Assembly (NCBI GenBank): GCA_049680295.1
Contig: JBAUHN010000284.1
Coordinates: 1 to 29,372, forward strand
Source: JBAUHN01 sp049680295
GTDB taxonomy: Bacteria; Pseudomonadota; Alphaproteobacteria; Rhodobacterales; Rhodobacteraceae
Length of the DNA stretch: 29,372 nt
Direction: 5' to 3'
Of this stretch, positions 7,166 to 15,289 are shown in pieces. Within the stretch, counting starts at the first letter, position 1, and each line of letters opens with the position of its first letter. A program made the position numbers and the translations under genes. Under the pieces are notes generated by a model that saw nothing but the letters and a program-made list of their open reading frames with translations, had not been told where the DNA came from and did no database searches.

Positions 7166-9967
7166 ATGTCGGGAACATTTGGCAAAGGCCATCATCTGCA
7201 TCTGATCGACGGATCGGCCTTTATTTTCCGTGCCTATCACGCGCTGCCGCCGCTGACACGCAAATCTGACGGGTTGCCGATTGGGGCTGTCGCCGGATTT
7301 TGCAATATGGTGCAGCGCTATGTCGAGGATAACACAGGTCCGGACGCCCCAACGCATGTGGCGGTGATTTTCGACAAAGGCAGTCACACGTTCCGCAATG
7401 ATATGTATGATCTTTACAAGGCCAACCGCGAGGCGATGCCAGAAGATCTGCGCCCGCAGATGCCCCTGACCCGCCGCGCGACGCAAGCTTTCAACATAGC
7501 CTGCAAGGAAAAGGAAGGCTTTGAGGCGGACGATATTATCGCCACCTTGTCGGTGCAGGCGCGCAATGCAGGCGGGCGGGTCACCATCATCAGTTCCGAC
7601 AAGGACATGATGCAGTTGGTCGGGAACGGTGTTGAAATGCTGGACGCGATGAAGAACAAGCGCATTGACCGCGACGGTGTGTTCGAGAAATTCGGCGTCT
7701 ACCCTGAGCGTGTCGTCGATGTTCAGGCTTTGGCCGGGGATTCTGCGGATAATGTGCCCGGAGCACCAGGGATTGGTGTCAAAACGGCGGCTTTGCTGAT
7801 CAATGAATACGGCGATCTGGACGCGTTGCTGGAGCGCGCAGGCGAGATCAAGCAGCCCAAGCGCCGGGAGACGCTGATTGACAATGCCGACCAGATACGG
7901 TTGTCGCGCAAATTGGTGTTGCTGGAGGAAAACACACCGTTGGATTTCGGGTTGGATGATCTGGAGGTCAAGGTGCCTGATCCTGATGTGTTGATGCCGT
8001 TTCTGGCTGAAATGGAGTTTCGCACGCTGACCAAGCGGGTGGCGGATCGGTTTGGAATGGAACCTCCGGTGATCGAGGACAAGGCTGCGTTGTCGCCAGA
8101 TGCGCCTGTTGCAGCAGAGATCGCGTTTGATCCGGCGCGCTACGAGCATGTTGGCGATGCGGCGGCTTTGCAGATCTGGATCGACCGGATTTATGAGCGC
8201 GGTTATGTGGCGGTGGACACCGAAACCACCGGTCTTGATGAGATGACCGTCGATCTGGTGGGCATATCGCTATGCGTTGAGGCGGGCGAGGCCTGCTATA
8301 TTCCGTTAATCCATAAGGTGCACGCAGGGGAAGATTTGTTCGGCTCGGATGATCTGGCGGAGGGGCAGATGCCGGTCGCCATGGCGTTAGAGATGCTCAA
8401 GCCGGTTTTGGAGGATGAAAGCATTGTCAAAATCGGGCAGAATATGAAATACGACGCCAAGATTTTCGCGCAAGTCGGCATTACTGTGGCACCGATAGAT
8501 GACACGATGCTAATGTCTTATGCGATGCATGGGGGCCTGCACAATCACGGCATGGACACATTGTCAGAGCGGTATTTGAATCACACACCTATTCCGATCA
8601 AACCGCTGCTGGGGTCAGGCAAATCTGCAGTGACCTTCGACAAGGTGCCGCTGGCAGACGCTGTGGCCTATGCCGCCGAGGACGCCGATATCACCCTGCG
8701 TTTGTGGCAGATGTTCAAACCGCAGTTGCATAGCGCTCAGGTTACGCGGGTTTATGAGACGCTGGAGCGGCCTTTGGTGCCGGTATTGGCGCAGATGGAG
8801 CGATCCGGCATCAAGGTGGACCGCGATACGCTGAGCCGGATGTCGAATGCCTTTGCCCAAAAGATGGCGGGGCTGGAGGATGAGATTTACGGGCTGGCGG
8901 GGCGCAAGTTCAATGTCGGATCGCCCAAGCAGCTGGGCGAGATTCTGTTTGATGAAATGGCGATTGAAGGCGGCAAAAAGGGCAAGACCGGGGCCTATGC
9001 CACCGGTGTTGATGTTCTGGAAGACCTTGCGACGGAGCATGAATTGCCCGCGCGGGTTCTGGATTGGCGACAGTTGAGCAAACTGAAATCGACCTACACA
9101 GACGCGTTGCAGACCCATATCAACACGGACACGGGCCGCGTGCACACGTCTTATTCGATTGCGGGTGCGTCAACCGGGCGTTTAGCCTCAACCGATCCGA
9201 ATCTGCAAAACATCCCCATTCGTACTGAAGAAGGCCGCCGCATTCGCGAGGCGTTCATTGCGGAGCCGGGCAAAACCCTGGTGGCGCTGGATTACAGCCA
9301 GATTGAGCTGCGGATCCTGGCGCATATCGCGAAAATACCCGCGCTGAAACAGGCGTTTGACGATGGGTTGGACATTCACGCCATGACCGCGTCCGAGATG
9401 TTCGACGTCCCCCTTGATCAGATGACGCCGGACGTGCGGCGGCGCGCGAAAGCGATCAACTTTGGCGTGATATACGGCATCTCAGGGTTCGGGCTGGCGC
9501 GCAACCTGCGCATCCCCCGTTCCGAGGCACAGGGGTTTATTGATCGGTATTTTGAACGCTTTCCTGGCATTCGGACCTACATGGATGACACCAAGGCGTT
9601 TGCAAAGGAACACGGGTTTGTTCAGACGCTGTTTGGCCGCAAAATTCACACGCCGAATATTGGTGCCAAGGGCCCGCATGCGGGGTTTGCCGCACGCGCT
9701 GCGATCAACGCGCCTATTCAGGGCACTGCCGCGGATGTGATCCGACGCGCAATGATACGCATGCCTGAGGCGATTGCGGATATACCAGCAACGATGCTGT
9801 TACAGGTACATGATGAATTGCTATTCGAGGTGCAAGAAGGCGCGGTCGATGACTTGATCACCGCCGCGCGTGATGTGATGGAAAATGCGGCTGATCCGGT
9901 GGTTAAACTGGATGTGAAGCTGACCGTGGATGCAGGTCAGGGTGCGAATTGGGCCGAGGCGCATTAG
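7166..9967 (+). CDS. polA: DNA polymerase I
   Basis: A 933-residue family A polymerase for Okazaki-fragment maturation and repair, with all three activities apparently intact. Residues about 1-295 are the 5'-3' flap nuclease (LIDGSAFIFRAYHALPP; helix-hairpin-helix DSADNVPGAPGIG). The 3'-5' proofreading domain carries VDTETTGLD with Asp351/Glu353, GQNMKYDAKIF and YAAEDADITLRLW. The polymerase domain has DYSQIELRIL (Asp709), RRRAKAINFGVIYG and QVHDELLFEV (Asp883), closely matching E. coli PolA in spacing and length (928). I choose the ATG at 7166 because GGGGAG lies 7 bases upstream; an in-frame TTG at 7148 is less likely. It converges with DUF1285, whose stop lies 9 bases past the polA stop, leaving no room for a separate terminator. 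Confidence 0.97.
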   Translation: MSGTFGKGHHLHLIDGSAFIFRAYHALPPLTRKSDGLPIGAVAGFCNMVQRYVEDNTGPDAPTHVAVIFDKGSHTFRNDMYDLYKANREAMPEDLRPQMPLTRRATQAFNIACKEKEGFEADDIIATLSVQARNAGGRVTIISSDKDMMQLVGNGVEMLDAMKNKRIDRDGVFEKFGVYPERVVDVQALAGDSADNVPGAPGIGVKTAALLINEYGDLDALLERAGEIKQPKRRETLIDNADQIRLSRKLVLLEENTPLDFGLDDLEVKVPDPDVLMPFLAEMEFRTLTKRVADRFGMEPPVIEDKAALSPDAPVAAEIAFDPARYEHVGDAAALQIWIDRIYERGYVAVDTETTGLDEMTVDLVGISLCVEAGEACYIPLIHKVHAGEDLFGSDDLAEGQMPVAMALEMLKPVLEDESIVKIGQNMKYDAKIFAQVGITVAPIDDTMLMSYAMHGGLHNHGMDTLSERYLNHTPIPIKPLLGSGKSAVTFDKVPLADAVAYAAEDADITLRLWQMFKPQLHSAQVTRVYETLERPLVPVLAQMERSGIKVDRDTLSRMSNAFAQKMAGLEDEIYGLAGRKFNVGSPKQLGEILFDEMAIEGGKKGKTGAYATGVDVLEDLATEHELPARVLDWRQLSKLKSTYTDALQTHINTDTGRVHTSYSIAGASTGRLASTDPNLQNIPIRTEEGRRIREAFIAEPGKTLVALDYSQIELRILAHIAKIPALKQAFDDGLDIHAMTASEMFDVPLDQMTPDVRRRAKAINFGVIYGISGFGLARNLRIPRSEAQGFIDRYFERFPGIRTYMDDTKAFAKEHGFVQTLFGRKIHTPNIGAKGPHAGFAARAAINAPIQGTAADVIRRAMIRMPEAIADIPATMLLQVHDELLFEVQEGAVDDLITAARDVMENAADPVVKLDVKLTVDAGQGANWAEAH

Positions 9968-9976
9968 AGCCGGGCG

Positions 9977-10564
9977 TCAGGGTAATTCGTCTGAAGGAAT
10001 GATGCGGAAAAATACGCCGCCTGACCACAGGCCAAACCAGCCTTGGTGGTGCGCACCCAGATCGACCAGCCGGTAAAAGCTTTTTCGGTCGATCAGCGCC
10101 TCAAGATTGCTGCGGATAAGGATGTAGGGCGATGGCTCACCGGTCTCGGGGTCGCGTTCAACGCGGATCGGATTGTCGGGGCCAGCGACGGCCACGTCGC
10201 CGACATGAGTGGTGAATTGCAAAATCTGATCCTGGCCCTCGCCTTTTGCATCGAAATCCTGGGCCACAAAGGGCGCGTCATCGACGGTGATCCCGACTTT
10301 TTCGACCGGAGTTACAAGGAAGTAGTCATCCCCCTCTTTCTTGAGAATCGATGAGAACAATTTAACCAGAGCCGGGCGTCCAATTGGCGTTCCCAGATAG
10401 AACCAGGTGCCGTCACGGGCGATACGCATGTCCAGATCACCGCAAAAATCAGGGTTCCACAGGTGCACCGGCGGCAAACCGCGTGTTTTTTCGGCAGAAA
10501 TAGCTGCCACAAGGCTATCTGCCGAGGGTGTCACGGTATTTTGTCCGCTCATTGCTTTTGCCAT
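9977..10564 (-). CDS. DUF1285 family protein, function unknown
   Basis: A protein of about 195 residues with the DUF1285 hallmarks PPVHLWNPDFCGDLDMRIARDGTW near the start (split here as PPVHLWNPDF and CGDLDMRIARDG), TPIGRPALVKLFSS, then YFLVTPVEKVGI and PYILIRSNLEALI. No signal peptide or membrane segment is seen, so it is probably cytoplasmic. The family has a solved beta-rich fold but no known function. The start is uncertain: ATGs at 10606, 10564 and 10552 are in frame; 10552 (MSGQN) and 10564 (MAKAM) are the most family-like, and none has a good Shine-Dalgarno. It is divergent from moxR, their starts only about 56 bases apart, so they likely share a promoter region. It converges on polA at its 3' end. 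Confidence 0.85.
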   Translation of the reverse strand: MAKAMSGQNTVTPSADSLVAAISAEKTRGLPPVHLWNPDFCGDLDMRIARDGTWFYLGTPIGRPALVKLFSSILKKEGDDYFLVTPVEKVGITVDDAPFVAQDFDAKGEGQDQILQFTTHVGDVAVAGPDNPIRVERDPETGEPSPYILIRSNLEALIDRKSFYRLVDLGAHHQGWFGLWSGGVFFRIIPSDELP

Positions 10565-10571
10565 TTCCCTG

Positions 10572-10602
10572 TTACGCGATAGAGTTACATCAACAGTATA
10601 AT
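10572..10602 (+). promoter_or_regulatory. Candidate promoter of the moxR operon
   Basis: A perfect TATAAT at 10597-10602 is 18 bases before the moxR ATG. Upstream TTACGC (10572-10577) is a weak -35 at 19-base spacing. Transcription from here would start near 10608, leaving GGAG (10608-10611) as the Shine-Dalgarno close to the mRNA 5' end. Only the -10 is strong, so confidence is moderate. Confidence 0.4.
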
Positions 10603-10620
10603 CCATCGGAGCAAGATGTC

Positions 10621-11628
10621 ATGAGTAATCCAGACGATATGGTGGCCCAGATTGAAACCTTGGGCGAAAAGCTGGCGGCAGCCAAAGCGTCGATCACAAA
10701 GCGGTTCATCGGGCAGGAACGGGTTGTCGATCTGACATTGACGGCACTTTTGTGCGGGGGTCATGGGTTGCTGATTGGTCTGCCCGGTCTGGGTAAAACG
10801 CGGCTGGTTGAGACGCTGAGTACGGTGATGGGGCTAGATGGCAACCGGGTTCAGTTTACGCCTGATCTGATGCCTGCCGATATTTTGGGCTCTGAGGTGT
10901 TGGACACCGGCGCGGATGGCAGCCGCGCGTTTCGCTTTGTGCAGGGTCCGATCTTTTGCCAGCTTTTGATGGCGGATGAGATTAACCGCGCCTCACCGCG
11001 CACGCAGTCCGCACTGTTGCAGGCGATGCAGGAAAAAACCGTGACTGTTGCGGGCGTTGACCGGGCACTGGGTGTGCCGTTTCACGTGCTGGCGACGCAA
11101 AACCCGATTGAGCAGGAAGGGACCTATCCGTTGCCCGAAGCGCAGCTTGACCGGTTTTTGGTGCAAATTGACGTCGACTATCCAGATCGCGGAACCGAAC
11201 GTGACATCTTGCTGGCAACAACCGGTGACGAGGATGCGCAATCAAGCCAGGTCTTTACTGCGGATGAACTGCTGGCGGCACAGACCCTTTTGCGGCGTAT
11301 GCCGGTTGGGGAATCGGTGGTTGAAATGATCCTCGATCTGGTGCGTGCCTTCCGCCCGTCTGAGGAGGGCGCATCCCAGCAAGTGCGCGAAACTGTGGCC
11401 TGGGGTCCGGGACCGCGTGCGGCTCAGGCGTTGATGCTGGCCGTGCGGGCGCGCTGTTTGTTGCAAGGGCGTTTGGCGCCCTCGGCCGAGGATGTGATTG
11501 ATATGGCGCGCCCGGTTCTAAGCCACCGGATGGCACTGAACTTTGCCGCGCGGGCGCGCGGTGACAGCCTGTATGATCTGATCGAGACCACCGCCGCAGG
11601 TCTGGCGGACCGGCAGGCCGCCGCGTGA
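10621..11628 (+). CDS. MoxR-family AAA+ ATPase
   Basis: A 335-residue AAA+ ATPase of the MoxR group, cytoplasmic chaperone-like proteins that act with vWA-domain partners. Walker A is GLPGLGKT (residues 53-60) and Walker B LLMADE (115-120), followed by INRASPRTQSALLQAM, the MoxR signature, and the sensor-1 segment VLATQNPIEQEGTYPLPEAQ. The C-terminal lid region runs from about 240. Start at 10621 is supported by GGAG 9 bases upstream. It heads a five-gene operon in which each following gene overlaps the last by about 4 bases: DUF58, BatA/DUF4159, a large vWA-like membrane protein and a GNAT acetyltransferase. This MoxR/DUF58/BatA order is a recurring alphaproteobacterial arrangement; its substrate is unknown, so I give no symbol. 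Confidence 0.93.
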   Translation: MSNPDDMVAQIETLGEKLAAAKASITKRFIGQERVVDLTLTALLCGGHGLLIGLPGLGKTRLVETLSTVMGLDGNRVQFTPDLMPADILGSEVLDTGADGSRAFRFVQGPIFCQLLMADEINRASPRTQSALLQAMQEKTVTVAGVDRALGVPFHVLATQNPIEQEGTYPLPEAQLDRFLVQIDVDYPDRGTERDILLATTGDEDAQSSQVFTADELLAAQTLLRRMPVGESVVEMILDLVRAFRPSEEGASQQVRETVAWGPGPRAAQALMLAVRARCLLQGRLAPSAEDVIDMARPVLSHRMALNFAARARGDSLYDLIETTAAGLADRQAAA

Positions 11629-12506
11629 ACACTGCCCAAACCCTGCGTGCAAAATCCGAAGTTGAGGCAGCATGGCTGCCCGCCCTTTTGGCGCGCGCTG
11701 AGCAATTGGCGGGTGCGGTATTGCTGGGCGACCATGGTCGGCGGCGCGCGGGGATGGGCGATGATTTCTGGCAATACAGACCTGCTCAGATCGGCGATAG
11801 CAGACGGATGATTGACCATCGACGGTCAGCCCGGGGCGATCTGGAATTTGTGCGTGAACGCGAATGGCAAATTGCACAATCGGTGATGCTTTGGGTCGAT
11901 CAGGGGGCCTCGATGCGGTTCTCGGGCGACAATGCCACACCGCAAAAGGTGGACCGGGCGCGCATTCTGGGTCTGGCGATTGCGATTTTGCTGGTACGCG
12001 GCGGGGAACGGGTCGGGCTGACCGGCACGCTGCTGCCGCCGCGACAAGGCAACGCGCAGGTGATACGGCTGGCCGAGATGTTCAGCCTTGATGCCCCCGA
12101 AGATTACAGCCCGCCCGAAAGCCGCGCGATGATCCCCAATGCGCGGGCGGTGTTTATTTCCGATTTTCTGGGCGATCTGGAACAGGTGAAAACGGCACTG
12201 ACCAAAGCGGCAGATCGCGGTGTGCGCGGTGTGCTTTACCATGTGCTTGACCCATCCGAGGAAGCGTTCCCCTTCCGGGGGCGCACGATCTTTGACAGTG
12301 TCGGCGGCACCTTGTCACATGAAACGCTAAAAGCCACAGATCTGCGCGACAGGTATCTGGACAGGTTGGCCGCTCGCAAGGCCGAGTTGCAAAACCTATG
12401 CGCTGTGACCGACTGGCGATACGGGTTGCACCACACCAACCAATCGGCGCAATCGGCACTTTTGTGGATGTACCGCGCCCTTGATGGCGGCAGGAGCAGG
12501 GCATGA
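11625..12506 (+). CDS. DUF58 domain protein (vWA-like partner of MoxR)
   Basis: A 293-residue soluble protein. The DUF58 core is recognised by GRRRAGMGDDFWQYRPA, then GDSRRMIDHRRSARGD and VREREWQ, leading into a von Willebrand A-like strand MLWVDQGASMRF. The MIDAS motif DxSxS normally found at that strand reads DQGAS here, so the first Ser is Gly and metal binding may be weak or lost. The C-terminal half is a vWA-like fold (AVFISDFLGDLEQVKTAL). It starts with GTG overlapping the moxR stop (GTGA at 11625-11628) and its own stop overlaps the next ATG, so the operon is translationally coupled. By family it is a partner or adaptor of the MoxR ATPase; its precise role is not known. Confidence 0.88.
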   Translation: MNTAQTLRAKSEVEAAWLPALLARAEQLAGAVLLGDHGRRRAGMGDDFWQYRPAQIGDSRRMIDHRRSARGDLEFVREREWQIAQSVMLWVDQGASMRFSGDNATPQKVDRARILGLAIAILLVRGGERVGLTGTLLPPRQGNAQVIRLAEMFSLDAPEDYSPPESRAMIPNARAVFISDFLGDLEQVKTALTKAADRGVRGVLYHVLDPSEEAFPFRGRTIFDSVGGTLSHETLKATDLRDRYLDRLAARKAELQNLCAVTDWRYGLHHTNQSAQSALLWMYRALDGGRSRA

Positions 12507-15289
12507 CGGTTTTGGGCGGCATCGGGTTTACCGCGCCCTGGCTGTTGCTGGCACTGTTCGCTTTACCGGTGCTTTGGCTGATATTGCGCGCTGTCCCACC
12601 GGCGCCGATCCGCAAGCTGTTTCCGGGTGTGGCCCTGTTGCTGGGGCTGCAGGATGAAAACACGGTTGCCGACCGCACGCCGTGGTGGTTGCTGTTGCTT
12701 CGTATCCTTGCTGTCACCGCGATTATCCTGGGTCTTGCCGGGCCGGTTCTGAACCCGCAGGAGGATCAGGCGCGCGGCGATGGACCTTTGCTGATCCTGC
12801 TTGATGGCAGTTGGGCCGGGGCGACACGCTGGCCCGATCAGATGCAGGCGGTCGAGGCGCAATTGATCCGGGCAGGACGCGCCAGCAGAACCGTCGCTGT
12901 GATGTCACTTTCGCAACCCGAAGCGCCGGTGTTTCAATCCGTCAATGACTGGCGCGCGCGTTTGGCCGGGTTTACACCGGCGCCATGGCAACCTGACACC
13001 AGCCGAACGGCAGCGGCCATAACCGCGATAGAAGATGAGGCGCAGTTCGACACGCTTTGGTTCAGCGACGGATTGGATTATCCGGGTCGCGATGGGGTGT
13101 TGTCCGCCCTGCAAAGTCGCGGCGCGGTCGAAGTGTACCAGACCAGCGCCAATGTTTTGGCATTGAAGCCTTCGGTCTATGCCGATGGTGCGGTGCAACT
13201 GACAGCCTTGCGCGCCGCTGGCGGACCAGAGCGCGAAATCCAGTTGCAAGCGCAGGGGCGCGATCCGGCGGGCAATGCGCGCATTTTGGCCAACGTTTCA
13301 ACCCGGTTTGCCCAAGGTGAGGTTTCGGCCACTGCGTCGTTGTCTTTGCCTTCGGAATTGCGCGCACGGATCACCCGGTTCGACATTCAGGGCCAACGCT
13401 CTGCCGGGGCCACAACGCTGGCAGATGACGGGTTGCGTCGTCGCGAAGTTGCTTTGATCGCAGGTCGTGAGAACCGCGAAGGGCTGCAATTGCTGGCCCC
13501 GTTACACTATATCGAACAGGCGTTGCAGCCCAGTGCCGATCTGATCCGGGGGGCATTGGATGATGTATTGCCCGCCAACCCCGATGTGATCGTATTGGCG
13601 GATGTGGCGACGCTGGCACCGGGTGAGGCCGAAGCCTTGACGGCATGGATCGACGCCGGCGGCATGCTGGTGCGGTTCGCCGGGCCGCGCATCGCCGCCA
13701 GCGATATCAGCCGCGTGGAAGAAGACCCGATGATGCCGGTGCGTCTGCGCACTGGCGGGCGCAGTGTCGGCGGCGCGATGAGCTGGGGCGAGCCGAAAGC
13801 GCTGGCGCCGTTCTCGGAAACCTCGCCGTTTTTTGGCCTGCGCATTCCCGATGACGTGCGGGTGACAGCGCAAGTGATGGCCCAGCCTGACCCGACATTG
13901 GCCAATCGCGTGATTGCAGAGCTGACAGATGGCACGCCTCTGGTGACCCGAAAGACGCTGGGCCAAGGTCAGATCGTATTGTTTCACGTCACCGCGACAG
14001 CAGAGTGGTCCAGCCTGCCGCTGTCGGGGTTGTTTGTCGAGATGATGGAACGTCTGGCGATTTCCTCGGCGTCGGCGTCGACACCTGATGCCGCAGGTCT
14101 TGAAGGCACGGTTTGGACGCCTGACCGGGTTCTGGACGGGTTCGGGGTGTTGTCGGATGCGGGCAATCTGCCCGGTGTTGCGGGGTCCGATCTGGTCAGC
14201 TTGCCCAATGGCCCTGCCCTGCGCCCCGGCATTTATACCTCAGCCGACCGCAGTCTGGCGCGCAATGTACTGAGCCCAGATGCCGTTTTGACACCTGCCT
14301 CATGGCCAGCGGATGTGCCTGTTCGGGGATTTGCCGTCGCCCCGGAACTGCCGATCACGGGATGGTTGCTGGGGCTTTCTATTCTAATGCTGTTTATGGA
14401 TATTTTTGCATCACTGGCGCTTAGCGGTCGTTTGTTGGGTCAGGTCAAAAGCGGCACGACTTCAGCCACGATATTGCTTGCCGCGATGCTTGTCTTCGCA
14501 TCCGGTGGTGTTGGCGCCCAATCCGAAGACGGCAACACATTTGCACTGGCCGCAACGGGGGATGTTGTTCTGGCGCATGTGCTGACGGGCAATGCCAAAA
14601 TCGACGATGTGGCCCAGGCAGGGTTGCGCGGTCTGTCTGACGTCTTGTTCTTTCGCACGTCAGTGGAGCCGGCGGAGCCTGTCGGCGTAGATCTTGAAAG
14701 CGATGAACTGGCGTTTTTTCCGATCCTTTATTGGCCAGTGACGCCGGATCAGCCACGTCCCTCCTCTGACGCCTATTCGAAGTTAAACGCCTATTTGCGC
14801 TCCGGCGGGTTGATCCTGTTCGACACACGCGACGCAGATATCGCACGCTTTGGCACCGCAAGCGGAAATGGGCGCAAGTTGCAGGATCTGGCGGCACCTT
14901 TGGACATTCCCGCGCTTGAGCCGTTGCCAGCCGACCACGTCCTGACGCGCACGTTTTATCTGTTGCAGGATTTTCCGGGGCGTCACACCAGCCGCGATGT
15001 CTGGGTTGAAGCAGCACCGCCGGATTCCGAGAAAATCGAAGGCATGCCCTTTCGCAATCTCAACGATGGCGTGACGCCGGTGGTGATTGGCGGCAATGAT
15101 TGGGCATCAGCATGGGCGGTGACCGGGGCGGGTGCGCCACTGGTGCCGATTGGGCGCGGATTTACCGGCGAACGGCAACGTGAACTGGCCTATAGATTTG
15201 GGATAAACCTTGTGATGCATGTGCTGACCGGCAACTACAAATCCGATCAGGTCCACGTGCCTGCACTGCTGGATCGGTTGGGCCAATGA
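12503..15289 (+). CDS. BatA-type N-terminal domain fused to DUF4159, membrane protein
   Basis: A 928-residue membrane protein. Residues about 1-90 form the aerotolerance (BatA-like) N-terminal domain with two membrane segments (about 7-30 and 60-82). A vWA-like strand LILLDGSWAGATRW follows, with DGSWA in place of DxSxS, so its MIDAS is degenerate. A long presumably periplasmic region continues to two more hydrophobic segments near 616-640 and 654-671. The second of these resembles a signal peptide (ending SGGVGAQ), and DUF4159 begins right after it, near 685 (LAATGDVVLAHVLTG, SDVLFFRTSVEP, LRSGGLILFDTRDAD). That internal signal-like stretch suggests fusion of two once-separate proteins. It overlaps its neighbours by 4 bases on each side. 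Family members sit in MoxR operons; function is undefined. Confidence 0.88.
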   Translation: MTVLGGIGFTAPWLLLALFALPVLWLILRAVPPAPIRKLFPGVALLLGLQDENTVADRTPWWLLLLRILAVTAIILGLAGPVLNPQEDQARGDGPLLILLDGSWAGATRWPDQMQAVEAQLIRAGRASRTVAVMSLSQPEAPVFQSVNDWRARLAGFTPAPWQPDTSRTAAAITAIEDEAQFDTLWFSDGLDYPGRDGVLSALQSRGAVEVYQTSANVLALKPSVYADGAVQLTALRAAGGPEREIQLQAQGRDPAGNARILANVSTRFAQGEVSATASLSLPSELRARITRFDIQGQRSAGATTLADDGLRRREVALIAGRENREGLQLLAPLHYIEQALQPSADLIRGALDDVLPANPDVIVLADVATLAPGEAEALTAWIDAGGMLVRFAGPRIAASDISRVEEDPMMPVRLRTGGRSVGGAMSWGEPKALAPFSETSPFFGLRIPDDVRVTAQVMAQPDPTLANRVIAELTDGTPLVTRKTLGQGQIVLFHVTATAEWSSLPLSGLFVEMMERLAISSASASTPDAAGLEGTVWTPDRVLDGFGVLSDAGNLPGVAGSDLVSLPNGPALRPGIYTSADRSLARNVLSPDAVLTPASWPADVPVRGFAVAPELPITGWLLGLSILMLFMDIFASLALSGRLLGQVKSGTTSATILLAAMLVFASGGVGAQSEDGNTFALAATGDVVLAHVLTGNAKIDDVAQAGLRGLSDVLFFRTSVEPAEPVGVDLESDELAFFPILYWPVTPDQPRPSSDAYSKLNAYLRSGGLILFDTRDADIARFGTASGNGRKLQDLAAPLDIPALEPLPADHVLTRTFYLLQDFPGRHTSRDVWVEAAPPDSEKIEGMPFRNLNDGVTPVVIGGNDWASAWAVTGAGAPLVPIGRGFTGERQRELAYRFGINLVMHVLTGNYKSDQVHVPALLDRLGQ

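Noticed and set aside
7005..7205. Small plus-strand frame between the zinc-finger gene and polA
   Set aside because: It crosses the gene-end repeat and the polA start, has no Shine-Dalgarno and no recognisable motif.
7046..8149. Open frame of 367 codons on the minus strand
   Set aside because: It is antisense to the start of polA, with low-complexity His/Gln/Arg-rich composition and no family signature.
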